NCBI RefSeq assembly: GCF_002994745.2
Contig: NC_037091.1
Coordinates: 4,333,501 to 4,397,500, forward strand
Source of the DNA: Rosa chinensis
Taxonomy: Eukaryota; Streptophyta; Magnoliopsida; Rosales; Rosaceae
Direction of reading: 5' to 3'
Length of the DNA: 64,000 bases
Shown piece by piece: positions 11,052 to 21,861 of the stretch (position 1 is its first letter; the number at the start of each line of letters is the position of its first letter). Both the position numbers and the translations under genes were made by a program. A model generated the notes under the pieces. It saw nothing but the letters and a program-made list of their open reading frames with translations, made no database searches and was not told where the DNA came from.

Positions 11052-11680
11052 AATATGACTGTAGTATCATGGAACTCATTGATTTCTGGTTTCATAAGAA
11101 ATGGTCATGTGAAGTCAGCTTGGAAATGTTCAGTGAGATGCCAAAGAGTAATCTTGTCTCTTGGAACACCATAATTGGTGCTCTGTTCCAAGAGAGCAAG
11201 TTTGGGGAAGCAATTGAACTTTTCAGGGTGATGCAGACTGAGGGAATAAAAGGAGATAGGGTGACCATGGTGGAGGCTGCATCTGCCTGCGAATATCTAG
11301 GAACTCTTGGTCATGCAAAGTGGATTCATGCTTATATCGAAAAAAAACAAAAAACAAAATTAACTTTGACATGTGGCTCGACACAGCTTTAGTTGACATG
11401 TTTGCTAGATGTGGTGACCTTCAAAGTGCAATGAAGGTGTTTGATAACATGGCAAGAAGAGATGTTTTTGCTTGGACAACAACCATTGGAGCAATGGCCA
11501 TGCAAGGAAATGAGGAATGAGCTATAGAGCTTTTTGATGACATGCTTAAGCAAAGGGTGAAACCAGATGAAGTAGTCTTTGTGGTAGTACTAATAGCATG
11601 CAGCCATGCTGGTCTTCTGGATATCATTGTTTTTTCATTTGTTGGTTTTTCTGAGCTTTTAATTCATAGTGGTTAGTAAC
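11052..11680 (+). pseudogene. PPR protein pseudogene A, 3' part
   Basis: Resumes PPR A after the insertion. Recognisable repeats are MPKSNLVSWNTIIGALFQE, the following EAIELFRVMQTEGIKGDRVT, then ALVDMFARCGDLQSAMKVFDNM and RDVFAWTTTIGAMAMQGNEE. An in-frame TGA follows at about 11518, then LFDDMLKQRVKPDEV and IACSHAGLLD. These are classic PLS/E-type consensus segments of an organellar PPR protein. The copy retains about 70 bases (TTIGAMAMQG region) that paralog B has lost near 42050, so A and B decayed independently. Confidence 0.85.
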
Positions 11681-11888
11681 ATTTGAAATTAGAAAAATGG
11701 TAGTTAGCATATATGGATGGCTTGGATCTAGGGTTACGATACTAGGACCTTAAGAAAGTGGAGCAAGTATGTCTACTTATATTTGGAAAGAACTTTGATA
11801 TTAGTAAATGGCTCCATGGATTAATGGCAATTTTGTTTTGTATATCTGTTCTTGAAAAGGTTTGACTGCCTATATTCCATTGCAGTGA
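11681..11888 (+). other. Shared 3' flank of PPR blocks
   Basis: Closely parallels 42200-42430 in block B. No coding sequence seen. Confidence 0.6.
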
Positions 11889-11896
11889 TCAAGTAG

Positions 11897-12720
11897 CAAG
11901 GTTCTAAAAAACGCTAGGCGCTAGTCGGGCGATGACCCGGGGACTGGCGCCTACTAGGCGGTTTTTATTATTTTTTATTTTTTAATTATTTTATGGCATA
12001 AAATTAATAAATAATGAATTATTAATCACATAATAGCATGCATGACTTATCCTAAATCTTATCAGATTAATTGATAATGCATAGCTTATTCTGAACCTTA
12101 TCAGATTCATTATCAATTATAGTTGCCAATCACTACACGTCTATTCAAAGAAAAAAGAACTAAAAAAAAAAAAAACCATGACAAACCGCTTAATAGTTCA
12201 CGTGGACTCATCTTCCTCGTCTATCTTCTTTCTCAACTCCTGCATCTCTATTTTCTCTCATCTTCGACATGACTACACCTCTCTCTCTCTCTGTCCTTTT
12301 CTTTCAAATTGAGAGAGATGGACTTATGATTTAATCAGAGTCATGCTGTCAAGGAGAGCAAGGCTGGATCTGATTGAGGAGATACAGATGGCGAGTCAGT
12401 CGTCTGTCACGACGTCCCCGTCGAGGAGAGCAAAGGTGTCCACGCCTCGACAGTCAATGAGAGAGGCTGAGAGGGAGAGAGCCCTTGCGACCTTGTCGAA
12501 GGAGAGAGAGAGGAGAGACGATGACTACAGTAGTCTTTAGTTTCCGATGCTTGTGAGTTTTGACGAAGAAAAAAAAAAGCGCCTTGGGGCCGATCGCCCA
12601 GCACCGCCTAGGCGGCCGACTTTATTCCCAGCGCCCAGCTCGCTCGACTAGGGGAGAATAGGAACAGGTTAGCTACACCTAGCGCCTAGGCGGCCGCCTA
12701 AGCCTATTTTTAGAACCCTA
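11897..12720. mobile_element. Non-autonomous hAT-like DNA transposon
   Basis: The 824-bp insert has imperfect terminal inverted repeats (left CAAGGTTCTAAAAAACGC; right end, reverse-complemented, TAGGGTTCTAAAAATAGG). It is flanked by the 8-bp duplication TCAAGTAG at 11889-11896 and 12721-12728. Block B has one uninterrupted TCAAGTAG near 42427. Sub-terminal regions are rich in GCCTAGGCG-type palindromes, as seen in plant hAT derivatives. No transposase is encoded; an internal CT/GA-rich stretch (12240-12530) gives only an arbitrary open frame. Confidence 0.85.
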
Positions 12721-12820
12721 TCAAGTAGTGTGGTTGATGAGACTGATTATCTGCAAAGTCATAGGCAAGTGGCATGAGGCTTTTTAGAGGCTGCTGCAGG
12801 ATGAGTACAAATTTACAATA

Positions 12821-13659
12821 GGGCTAAATACTGGTTACTACCTTATAGTTTAGGTCTAAAATCAATTCAGTCCTTAGACTTCTAATTTTATCAAAAACAC
12901 CCCTGCAGTTTTAATTTTGATCTAATAGATCCAATCTGTTAGTCTTCTGATAATTAAGTTATGGGCTAAATACTAGTTATTACCCTGTGATTTAGGTCCA
13001 AAATCAATTCAGTCCCTAGACTTCTAATTTCATCAAAAACACCCCTATACTTTCAATTTTGCTCTAATAGGTCTAATTCGTTAATATTCTGCTATGGGTT
13101 CAACTTATAGTTGGATTATTTGATGAAAAAGTTTTTATTTGATAGATTTCTAATAGTGAGACCCTCTCCTAAATTGACTATGCATGCCACCTCAATACCA
13201 CATCATAAAACATAGGCCATATATGAGTCACGTCAACAAGTTAAATGACTCAATTATCAAAAGACTAACATATTGGACCTATTAGATCAAAATTGAAACT
13301 GCAGGGGTGTTTTTGATGAAATTAGAAGTCCAGAGACTGAACTGATTTTGGACCTAAACCACAGGGTAGTAACCAGTATTTAGCCCTTAAGTTATTTAAC
13401 TTGTTAACGTGGCTCATATATGACCTATGTTTTATGATGTGGTGTTGAGGTGGCATGCATAGTCAATTTAGGAGTAGGTCTCACTATTAGAAATCTATCA
13501 AATAAAAAGTTTTTCATCAAATAATCCAACTATAAGTTGAACCCATAGCAGCATATTCACGAATTAGACCTATTAGATCAAAATTGAAAGTACATTAGAA
13601 GTCCAGGGACTGAATTGATTTTGGACCTAAACCATAGGGCAGTAACCAGTATTTAGCCC
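12821..13659. mobile_element. Mutator-type MITE (outer), interrupted by a related MITE
   Basis: Terminal inverted repeats GGGCTAAATACTGG...CCAGTATTTAGCCC, with the 9-bp duplication TTTACAATA at 12812-12820 and 13660-13668. Block B has the empty site (TTTACAATATGTAGG, near 42527). Without the nested copy and its duplication the element is about 406 bp. No coding capacity. Confidence 0.88.
12963..13386. mobile_element. Same-family MITE nested in inverted orientation
   Basis: A 424-bp copy with the same GGGCTAAATACT... termini is inserted inside the outer MITE, flanked by the 9-bp duplication TTAAGTTAT at 12954-12962 and 13387-13395. Its interior reads as the reverse complement of the outer element's interior (for example the GTGGCATGCATAGTCAA segment), so the whole 12821-13659 interval can fold back on itself. 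Confidence 0.88.
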
Positions 13660-13668
13660 TTTACAATA

Positions 13669-14788
13669 TGTAGGTAGGTAAATGTAATCATCTTCTAATA
13701 AATAACTGAATCTTTTCCTTTTCCTTTTCCAAGTTTTTAATTTAAATTTTTAACTTAGATGGTGCTGGTTTTGTGTCGTTATGTTGCAGTATAACAGCAC
13801 GCATCTATGATTATTCAATCATTATTCTACATGTTTCTGAAACCTGCTTAGTAAAATGAACAGAACATTGAAAAATGGCTCATTCTTTAGCAAACTTATT
13901 CTTCCTCTGTAAATTTAGAAAGTAGTTGGAACTTGGAAGGATTGGAGTACCCTCTATTTAAAGATCTATAAACTGAGGTTTCGAGTATCTCAGCTCTAGC
14001 AACTACACACCATCACATATTTATATTGAGTATCTATATGTTGCATCCAAATCCGTCCAGAAGTCCCAACCATGTCTGCTTTAATTGAATCCCGTCTGTT
14101 GTTTCATCCATGTCTGCATTGGGAGCAGAAAGGGACAAGATTTATCTTGATTTTTACTGCATTAGTGCAACCTTGTTACTCCCATATCATGTTTATCATG
14201 TACAATTAAGTCTGTTATATTTTGATGAGCATTGGATGAAGAAAACTTCAAATTTTAGCCTAGCAAGTGTAACTCATAATTGAACATATGGCTCTGTCTC
14301 TACTCGATAGGAACTACATAGGTTACTTGAAATTGATAAATACAGTGACAGTCCTAAATATGTATAGTTTGTTAGTTAATATATGCACTATTATGAGACA
14401 GGTTAGCTAGTGGCTACACATAAGGTATCGACATTGATATTAATCCCCTAACACTTGATATAAGGAAAAAGAGAAGAACATGACATTAATCCCTAAATTG
14501 TTAAGGAACAAAATGGTTGTCTCTATCTTTGTCTTTCATTTTTCTTTCTTTCTAGATATGTTCCAAACCTCTGTATACAGTCTTCGCCAAATCACTCTTT
14601 AGTTAAGTGATTAAAACTTTCTTTCTAGAATAAGAGTCGGATGATGCTAATTTTCGTTAAGAAGTAGAAATCAGCAATGAACTTTGGCCTCCTTGAGCAA
14701 TGTTGGCTGGCTTTCTGTTTTCCATTCAGTGTGCATTTGGCCATTTGCTTTTGGTTTTGGTTTTTGAGTTACTTAATAATTGTAGCTG
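13669..14788 (+). other. Duplicated intergenic flank, no gene
   Basis: Nearly collinear with 42528-43400 of block B. No supported coding region; the copies differ by scattered substitutions and small indels. Confidence 0.6.
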
Positions 14789-14914
14789 CATGATGATGAG
14801 ATCAGGTATGCCGTATCCATTGTCATTGCCGACAGTGAATTGGTCCCACCGTTTTCAGAGAAAATTGATGATCAGATAAGGAAGTGGTTTTCCACACATC
14901 TTGTGTCCTGTTGT
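14789..14914 (+). pseudogene. Unrecognised exon-like fragment (block A)
   Basis: An open segment encoding HDDEIRYAVSIVIADSE followed by LVPPFSEKIDD, ending in TAG. The corresponding block B segment (43400-43510) keeps the peptide almost unchanged (HDDEISYAVSIVIADSE). I do not recognise the parent gene. Similarity between copies may only reflect recent duplication. Confidence 0.35.
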
Positions 14915-15582
14915 TAGTCCAAGTCTAAAAGAAAAAGTGTACAGTAAAATAGAAATTGCAAAGAAAGGGAACGCGGCTCATTTTCAACCTCACATTCACC
15001 ATTAACATGGCAGCAATTGGAAGGCAGATAAATAGGAAGTCAACATTCAACAGATGCAGCAAAGCAAGCAGAATATGGCTTCTCTGACCAATGAAGCAGC
15101 GGCCAGTTCTTCATCTTCTTCAACATTCAACACATAAGAGGTTTTCCTGAATTTTCGAGGCGAGGATACACGCTTTAATTTTACAGATCATTTGTATACT
15201 GCTCTGTGTCAGAGGGGAGTTGAGACGTTCAGAGATGATAAGCTTAGCAGAGGAGAAGACATATCACAAGAGCTCCTCAAAGCAATTGAGGAGTCCAGAG
15301 TTTCAATCGTCGTCTTCTCTCAAAATTATGCTTCCTCAAGGTGGTGCTTAGATGAACTGGTCAAGATACTTGACTGCAGAAAATCCAAAGGACAGAAGTT
15401 TAGAGCTGTTTTCTACAAGGTGGCTCCCTCAGATGTACGACACCAAACAGGTGCTTTTGGTTACGCATTTGCTAAAATTGATCAATGCAAATACAAGGAT
15501 AGCATCGGCAAATGGAGGAAGGCTCTTGAGGAAGCAGCAAATTTGTCCGAATGGACTTTCGAGGAGGGCAGGTATGTATTTA

Positions 15583-16100
15583 GGGTAAATTTCGCAAACA
15601 GTACACCAAGTAAAGGCCACTAATAATTCTTATACCCAAAGTTTCAAACCAAACATTTCGGTACACGAAATCTGAAACTTGACCCACTATCAGTACACGA
15701 CGTCAATTTTTGACACCAAAATGTCCATTATGACCTCAGTTCTTTTTTTTTTTAATAATTTTTTTCTGTTATTTTTTTTTCCTTCGTTTTATCTCTTTCT
15801 TCTTCCTTCTTCCGGGCTCACTCCCTCGCTTCCAACGCCGCCTTCCTCACCTCGCATAACAGAAAGAAAAAAAAAATGACTCGAGTCAATTATAAACGAA
15901 GGAAAAAAAAATAACAGAAAAAAAATTATTAAAAAAAAAAAAACTGAGGGCATAATGGACATTTTGGTGTCAAAAATTGACGTCGTGTACTAATAGTGGG
16001 TCGAGTTTCAGATTTCGTGTACCGAAATGTTTAGTTTGAAACTTTGTGTATAAGAATTATTAGTGGCCTTTACTTGGTGTACTGTTTGCGAAATTTTCCC
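15583..16100. mobile_element. Mutator-type MITE with ~190-bp arms in TNL1 intron 1
   Basis: A 518-bp element with very long, near-perfect inverted arms. The left arm begins GGGTAAATTTCGCAAACAG; the right arm, reverse-complemented, begins GGGAAAATTTCGCAAACAG and stays matched for roughly 190 bases. The 9-bp duplication ATGTATTTA flanks it at 15574-15582 and 16101-16109. TNL2 has the empty site (ATGTTTTTAACCC near 30028) and TNL3 a similar one. It enlarges intron 1 to 655 bp against 124 and 107 bp in TNL2 and TNL3. The unmatched centre is about 100 bp. No coding capacity. Confidence 0.92.
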
Positions 16101-17977
16101 ATGTATTTAACCCAACCCCACTAGCTAGCTAGTTGATTAGTTAGCCTATTTTTTATTTATATTGAAAAATCCATATATTAATCTTCTACTTTATTAGATT
16201 TCCTATATGTGCTTTTAATTTCATAGGTACGAGGCTGAATTTATCAAAGAAATTGTTGAGGATTTGTTCGCCCGAGTAATAAATCCTTCATGTGAGCTGC
16301 ACGTTGCTGATCATCCAATTGGCTTAGAGTCTTGTGGACAAGAGGTTAACAAACTTTTAGATGCCGAGGAGAATAACATGGTTGGCATATGGGGGCCTGG
16401 TGGAATAGGAAAGACCACAATTGCAAAAGCTGTGTTTAATTCAATTCGCCATAAGTTTGAAGGTAGCTGTTTCTTGGCGGATGTTAGATCAAAAAACCTA
16501 ACCCAACTGCAAGAGACACTTTTGTTTGATATTTTAGGGGAAAATTTGAAGGTGCACAGTGATGATGAAGGAGTTGGTTTGATAAAGACAAGGATGCGAC
16601 GTAAAATAGTTCTATTTATCCTTGATGACGTGAGTGATTCTAGCCAATTAAAGAAGTTAGTTCCATCCCCTGATTGTTTTAGGCCAGGCAGTAAAATTCT
16701 CATAACAACAAGAGATAAACGTTCGCTAATTGCTCATGAAGTTAATGAAGTATATGAGGTCGAGATGTTAGATGATCGTCATGCTTTGCAGTTGTTTAGC
16801 TTGCATGCATTCAAAAGAAATCAACCTCGAAGTGATTATCTAGAACTTGCACAACATGTTATACGCTATGCCCAAGGCCTTCCATTAGCTTTGATAGTCT
16901 TAGGCTCTCATCTATTTCGTAGAAGCACAGAGGAGTGGGAAGCTACAATAGGTAGTTGTAAAGGAGGTCCTCAGGCTGATATACAGAAAGTTCTCAAACT
17001 AAGTTATGATGCTCTAGGACGAGATTTAAAAGAACTATTTCTTGATATTGCTTGCTTCTTTAAAGGTAAGCGTGCAGCCCATGTGAAACCAATACTAGAA
17101 GCTTGCTACGACCACAAAACAATGGTGATTGGTATTGCACAACTGCAAGAAAAAGCCTTGATAAGAATTGACAAAGATGATCGGATTTGGATGCATGACT
17201 TGATAGAAGAAATGGGTAAAGACATAGTGTATCAGGAGTCACCTGATGAACCCGGGAAACGGAGCAGAGTGTGGAGTGAAGAAGATGTAGCCTACGTTCT
17301 AACAAATAATACAGTAAGTATATTAATGATGTTTTGTGTTTTTCAATTCAGAAAGCATTTTATATTGAATATAATTTCTTATTGAGACCTTGAAGAAATC
17401 TGTATTAAAACAGTACTTGTGCTTCCAATAGGAATTGCTATGTTTTTTGTTTACTGGTCTGAATAGAAATTGCGATCATAAATGTTGCTAGGTTAATAAG
17501 GTTGCTTTCTTTTACTGTAGGGTACAAATGAAGTTATAGGCATTCAGGTCCTGTGGCGATCATCTACAATATCTTTGAATGCTAAAAGATTTTCAGAGAT
17601 GAAGAATCTTAGATATATTTCTATGAGAAGAATATCCTTTCATGGAGATATTGATTATCTCTCCAACCAGTTGAGGTGGCTCGATTGGCATGCATGTCCG
17701 TTGCAATGGTTTCCATCCGATTTTCAAGCAAACAAACTTGTGGAGCTTAACATTACTGGCCACAAAATCAAACGACTATAGGAGGGACGTAAGGTACTAA
17801 AGTCTAATAATTCATTTTATTGCAAGACTTCTTTAATTAAAAATAAGTAATAGATAACTGTGTTGTAAATTACTACATCCACTTGGTTGATCTGTTCCTT
17901 TTTCTTTTTCTTTTTCCATACAGAATTTTTCAAGGCTAACATGTATGAATTTAAGTGAATGTGAATCTCTAAAGAAA

Positions 17978-18116
17978 CTCCCTGACTTGAGTAGAATCCC
18001 TAACTTGAAATGGTTGAATTTAAGTGGCTGTGTATCCCTAAAGGAACTCCCAGACTTCTGTGGAATCCCGAACTTGAAAGAGTTGGAACTATATAAATGT
18101 ATCAGTATTGTTGAGG
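17978..18116 (+). repeat. TNL1: two copies of the 69-bp (23-residue) LRR module
   Basis: Module consensus SLKELPDLSGIPN with variants; anchors at 17978 and 18047. The same module is present 10 times in TNL2 and 7 times in TNL3. Confidence 0.85.
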
Positions 18117-18394
18117 TTCCTGATTCAATTAGATTCCTTCACAAGCTTGTTACCTTGAATGTTGACTATTGCTCTAAGCTTATTATGTTTCCAAGAAAAA
18201 TCAACTTGAAATCTGTAGAAACAATCTCTATTAGCTATTGCAAGCTTGAGGAATTTTCAGAAGTTGGGGAAGAGATGGTTTCCTTGAGAATTTTGAATCT
18301 CAGACGCACTTGCATTAAAGAATTGCATCCGTCCATTACAATGCTTATTGGGTTAGAAAAGTTGATACTAGAGGAGTGTGAAAATCTCACAACT

Positions 18395-19459
18395 CTACCG
18401 TGCAACATTTATGGGTTGCAGAATCTAGAGAGTCTTAAAGCGAGTAGATGCTCAAAACTGGCTACATTTCCAAAAATTTCAGTAAAGATGGATTCCTTGA
18501 GAGAACTCTATCTTGGACGCAGTGACATAAGAGAATTGGATGAGTCAATTGAAAATCTCATTGGGCTTGAACGGTTGGATCTTACTCATTGCGAAAATCT
18601 CATAACTCTACCGTGCAACATTTATGGGTTGCAGAATCTAGAGAGTCTTAAAGCGAGTAGATGCTCAAAACTGGCTACATTTCCAAAAATTCCAGTAAAG
18701 ATGGATTCCTTGAGAGAACTCTATCTTGGACGCAGTGACATAAGAGAATTGGATGAGTCAATTGAAAATCTCATTGGGCTTGAACGGTTGGATCTTACTC
18801 ATTGCAAAAATCTCACAACTCTACCGTGCAACATTTATGGGTTGCAGAATCTAGAGAGTCTTGAAGCGAGTGGATGCTCAAAACTGGTTGCATTTCCAAA
18901 AATTCCGATAAAGATGGATTCCTTGAGACAACTCAATCTTGGACGCAGTGACATAAGAGAATTGGATGAGTCAATTGAAAATCTCATTGGGCTTGAACGG
19001 TTGGATCTTACTCATTGCGAAAATCTCATAACCATGCCGCATAATATTTATGAGTTGCACAATCTAAAGGCTCTTTATGGGGATAAATGCTCAAAACTGG
19101 CTACATTTCCAAAAATTCCATCAAAGATGGATTCCTTGAGACAACTCTCTCTTATTGGCAGTGACATAAGAGAATTGGATGAGTCAATTGAAAATCTCAT
19201 CGGGCTTGAAGAGTTGAATCTTAGAGATTGCAAAAATCTCACTACCCTACCATGCAGCATTTATGGGTTGGAAAATTTAGTGAGTCTTTATCTTGATAAC
19301 TGCTCAAAACTCGCTAGATTTCCAACAAATACGAAAATTTTGAATGTCGATGGTTGCTCACTATCACTTCCCAAGCTAGAGGTGTTTAGTATCGCAGGAT
19401 GCAGTTTATTATCAGATTGTGATTTCCTGATGACTCTTGATTGCTGGGAAACATTAGAG
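18395..19459 (+). repeat. TNL1: five tandem 213-bp (71-residue) LRR modules
   Basis: The anchor CTACCGTGCAACATTTATGG or its variant occurs at 18395, 18608, 18821, 19034 and 19247, exactly 213 bp apart. Each unit encodes three LRRs, including SDIRELDESIENLIGLE. The first three units are nearly identical in DNA, indicating recent unequal exchange; the fourth and fifth are more diverged. Confidence 0.92.
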
Positions 19460-20017
19460 TTGCTTAATCTGTCAAGAAACAATTTTGTTAGTCTTCCTGC
19501 TTGCCTCACCAAATTTGTCAACTTGCACGGGCTTGACTTGTCCGGTTGCAAGAGACTCCGAGGAATTCCGGAGCTTCCACCATTCGTTGAACTACTAATA
19601 AGAGGTTTTGAATCACTAGACAGAGAGGCGTGGCCGTTAGATGAAGATGATTGTGAATCACTGGACACAGAGGCGGCGTTGCCGTCAATGGAAGATGATG
19701 ATGAAGAAGAACAGCTCCACGATTTGTCGACATTGACAAATTGTGGAGCTGTGATAAAGGCGTCGCCGTCAATTGAAGAGCCAACTCCGTCGTCATGGCT
19801 TTCTTTTTCTTTCGAAACTTCGAAACGACATCGCAGCGCGGAAGAACCATCACTGGCTGAGTTGTCATGGCTCTCTCTTTCTCTCTCTACGGAACCAACA
19901 CCAGTGAATCCTCCGAAACGACAACGCACTGCCGCCGGGGGGGGGCAAGCATCGATGGTCCCCGTGTTCCCTGACCTGCACTCCACAGCTTCAACACCAA
20001 GCAGAGGAACCAACTGA

Positions 20018-21166
20018 GTTATCATGGCTTTCTCTGAACTCTTCAGAACCAACAAAACCTCGTGGCCCAGTTATAAGGTGATCAAGACCGGTGGCTGTCT
20101 CTGTCTGTGCTGCCAACACTGCCATCCACTTCAGAGTTCAGTCGAGACAGAGAGGTTTGAAATCTCACCTGCTATTTATTCTACTTGAAGCTTCATAGTG
20201 TGCCACAACTAATAAGATTTCAATGTTTTTCAGGTTTGGGTATGACCCTGTTTTGAGGTTGTCTTCATCTGCTATTTACTCAATACTCATCAATCTGTAA
20301 GTTCATATATTCATCTTTTCCTTTTAGCGCAGATCTATGTTGTTTGTCACTGCATTAGAATTTCAGACTTTGTAACCATGTAGATCATGTTTGAGGTGCA
20401 TTAAGGCCAAGTTTCACATTTTTAGCCTAGCAACTGTTATTCCAGAATTGAACAAATGGCCCAGTCCAGTCCCTCACTATAAGCGCTACATAGTACATTT
20501 AAAGTGATGAATGCATTGGCAGTTGGAAATGTGTATAGTCCATGCACTCTTTTTAGGCAGTAACTAGTGGTTACATCAGACAAAGCATTGACATTGATTT
20601 TAATACTCTGAAACTGCTAATACAAGGAAAAAGTGAAGAAAATTAAATTCAGAAGGGAACAAAATGGCTCTCCAACTATCTTTTTTTCTTTCTTTCTGGA
20701 ATATGCATGCTCCAAACCCTTGATATGAATTACTCCCTGTATCAGACTTTGTGAATTTTTAAGAATGCAGTGATGCTAGCACATGATACGAGAAAATGCA
20801 GAAGCATATGATCATGGAGATTCTTTGAAGCCAGCTAATGGCTATCAGTAACTAAAACTTACCTGTGTACTGTCTACAAACTCCTCCAATTTTCCATAAT
20901 ATAATACTTAGCATAATATAATGGCTAGTAGTAGGATGATGCTTTGGATCTGGTAGGATCCTGAGATTGGCTACGTGAAATGATGGTATCAAAAATTGTC
21001 GTCCTTAGTTGATTCCATTGTTGTAGGAGAATATTGGTGGTAATCAGCTAGCTTGGACTTGCAAATTATGGTAGCTCATTGAATTTTGGCTAGGTAGCTC
21101 TTTTTCCCATGCTCAATACATTTCTTCCTCTGGTTTTTGCATTATTTGACATCATTTTCTGCAGTG
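20018..21166 (+). other. TNL1 3' flank, shared among the three TNL units
   Basis: The sequence is paralogous to 33600-34690 and 57911-58620 (for example AGGTTTGGGTATGA, CATTAGAATTTCA, GAAGCATATGATCATGGAG). It probably contains the 3' untranslated region with a small 3' intron, since TTTTCAG precedes GTTTGGG in all copies. No further coding sequence. Confidence 0.55.
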
Positions 21167-21668
21167 TGAGTGTAGGAGGATGGCTTTTTGTGTGGAAAAT
21201 TTCTGAAGGTCCAGATGAAGGAGGTACACCACAAATCACAGGAAAGATTGTTATTGCCATTCAAATAGTTGGTGAGGGGGAAGCTGTTCATCCACGAGTT
21301 TGTTGGCACTATCATATACAAGTAAATGATTCTGTTAATGCTATTTTCAATAGAAGAGTTATAGCTTAATGCTTTTGATGTCCATGATCATAGTCTGTCG
21401 GTCTTGAAGCGGTTGATTGATCTATCTTTTGCTTGTATACTCGCAGGATGTTCTGGTTGTTGGGGTTGGGAAGTGTGTTCTACAAATTGATACTACTAAA
21501 GTTGCAAAGGGTGAAGTCCCTTCTGCTGAGGTTCCTATTAAGTGTCCTGTTGAAAAGCTCATTGATGGGTCCAATTTGTTGGTAAACATGATGGAGAGGT
21601 GACAGATTTATCAATGTGCCAATGGATGACCACCTGGCTGGTTTCTGCTTCTATGGATGGAACTGTAT
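21167..21668 (+). pseudogene. VARICOSE/EDC4-like fragment a (WD40 part)
   Basis: Two exon-like pieces match the WD40 region of plant VARICOSE, the decapping scaffold (EDC4/Ge-1) that joins DCP1 and DCP2 in P-bodies. Piece 1 (21167-21321) encodes [30 protein letters not shown] and VHPRVCWH, followed by a GTAAAT donor. Piece 2 (about 21447-21668) encodes VLVVGVGK, QIDTTKVAKGE and PVEKLIDG, then, after a frame change, [14 protein letters not shown] and SASMDGT. The frameshift and the missing remainder make it a dead fragment. It sits just downstream of TNL1, as the other two fragments do for TNL2 and TNL3. Confidence 0.85.
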
Positions 21669-21861
21669 CTTCACCATTTTGCTGTCTTTGTTACATATTT
21701 CCTTTTAGTGGAATAAGTAGTGAAACTTAAAAGTGCATTTTCATCTGGGTTGGTGGGAACACTTTTAGTTTTTTTCCTTTAAGCGACAGTCATTTCCTTT
21801 AAGCCTAGTATATGTCAATCAAGCGAAAGTTGAATAACTAAAAGTGTATTTTTTTCCCTTA
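21669..21861 (+). other. Flank, no gene
   Basis: Short AT-rich stretch matching the sequence after VARICOSE fragment c (near 60040-60115) until about 21765, then unique sequence up to the Helitron-like element. Confidence 0.5.

Larger units (their letters stand above)
15075..20017 (+). pseudogene. TNL1: TIR-NBS-LRR receptor pseudogene
   Basis: Four exons match TNL3: 15075-15571 (TIR), 16227-17313 (NB-ARC), 17521-17793 and 17924-20017 (LRR and tail), all with GT-AG introns. The TIR retains SSRWCLDEL with the catalytic glutamate. NB-ARC has GPGGIGKTT (P-loop), FILDDVS (kinase 2), ILITTRD, GLPLA and MHDLIEEMG. Two in-frame nonsense codons break it: TAA at 15135-15137, where paralogs have a tyrosine codon before EVFLSF, next to a deletion of about 12 codons; and TAG at 17779-17781, where paralogs have tryptophan in LWEGRK. 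The LRR exon is otherwise fully open (690 residues from 17945) and ends in a Ser/Pro/acidic tail containing PPKRQRTA. Intact TNLs sense pathogen effectors and signal through TIR NADase activity. A product starting downstream of the first stop would lack the first TIR strand. Confidence 0.92.

Noticed and set aside
19288..20055. 255-codon minus-strand frame under the TNL1 tail
   Set aside because: Antisense to a well-supported LRR/tail exon, Ser-rich by complementarity, no homology.
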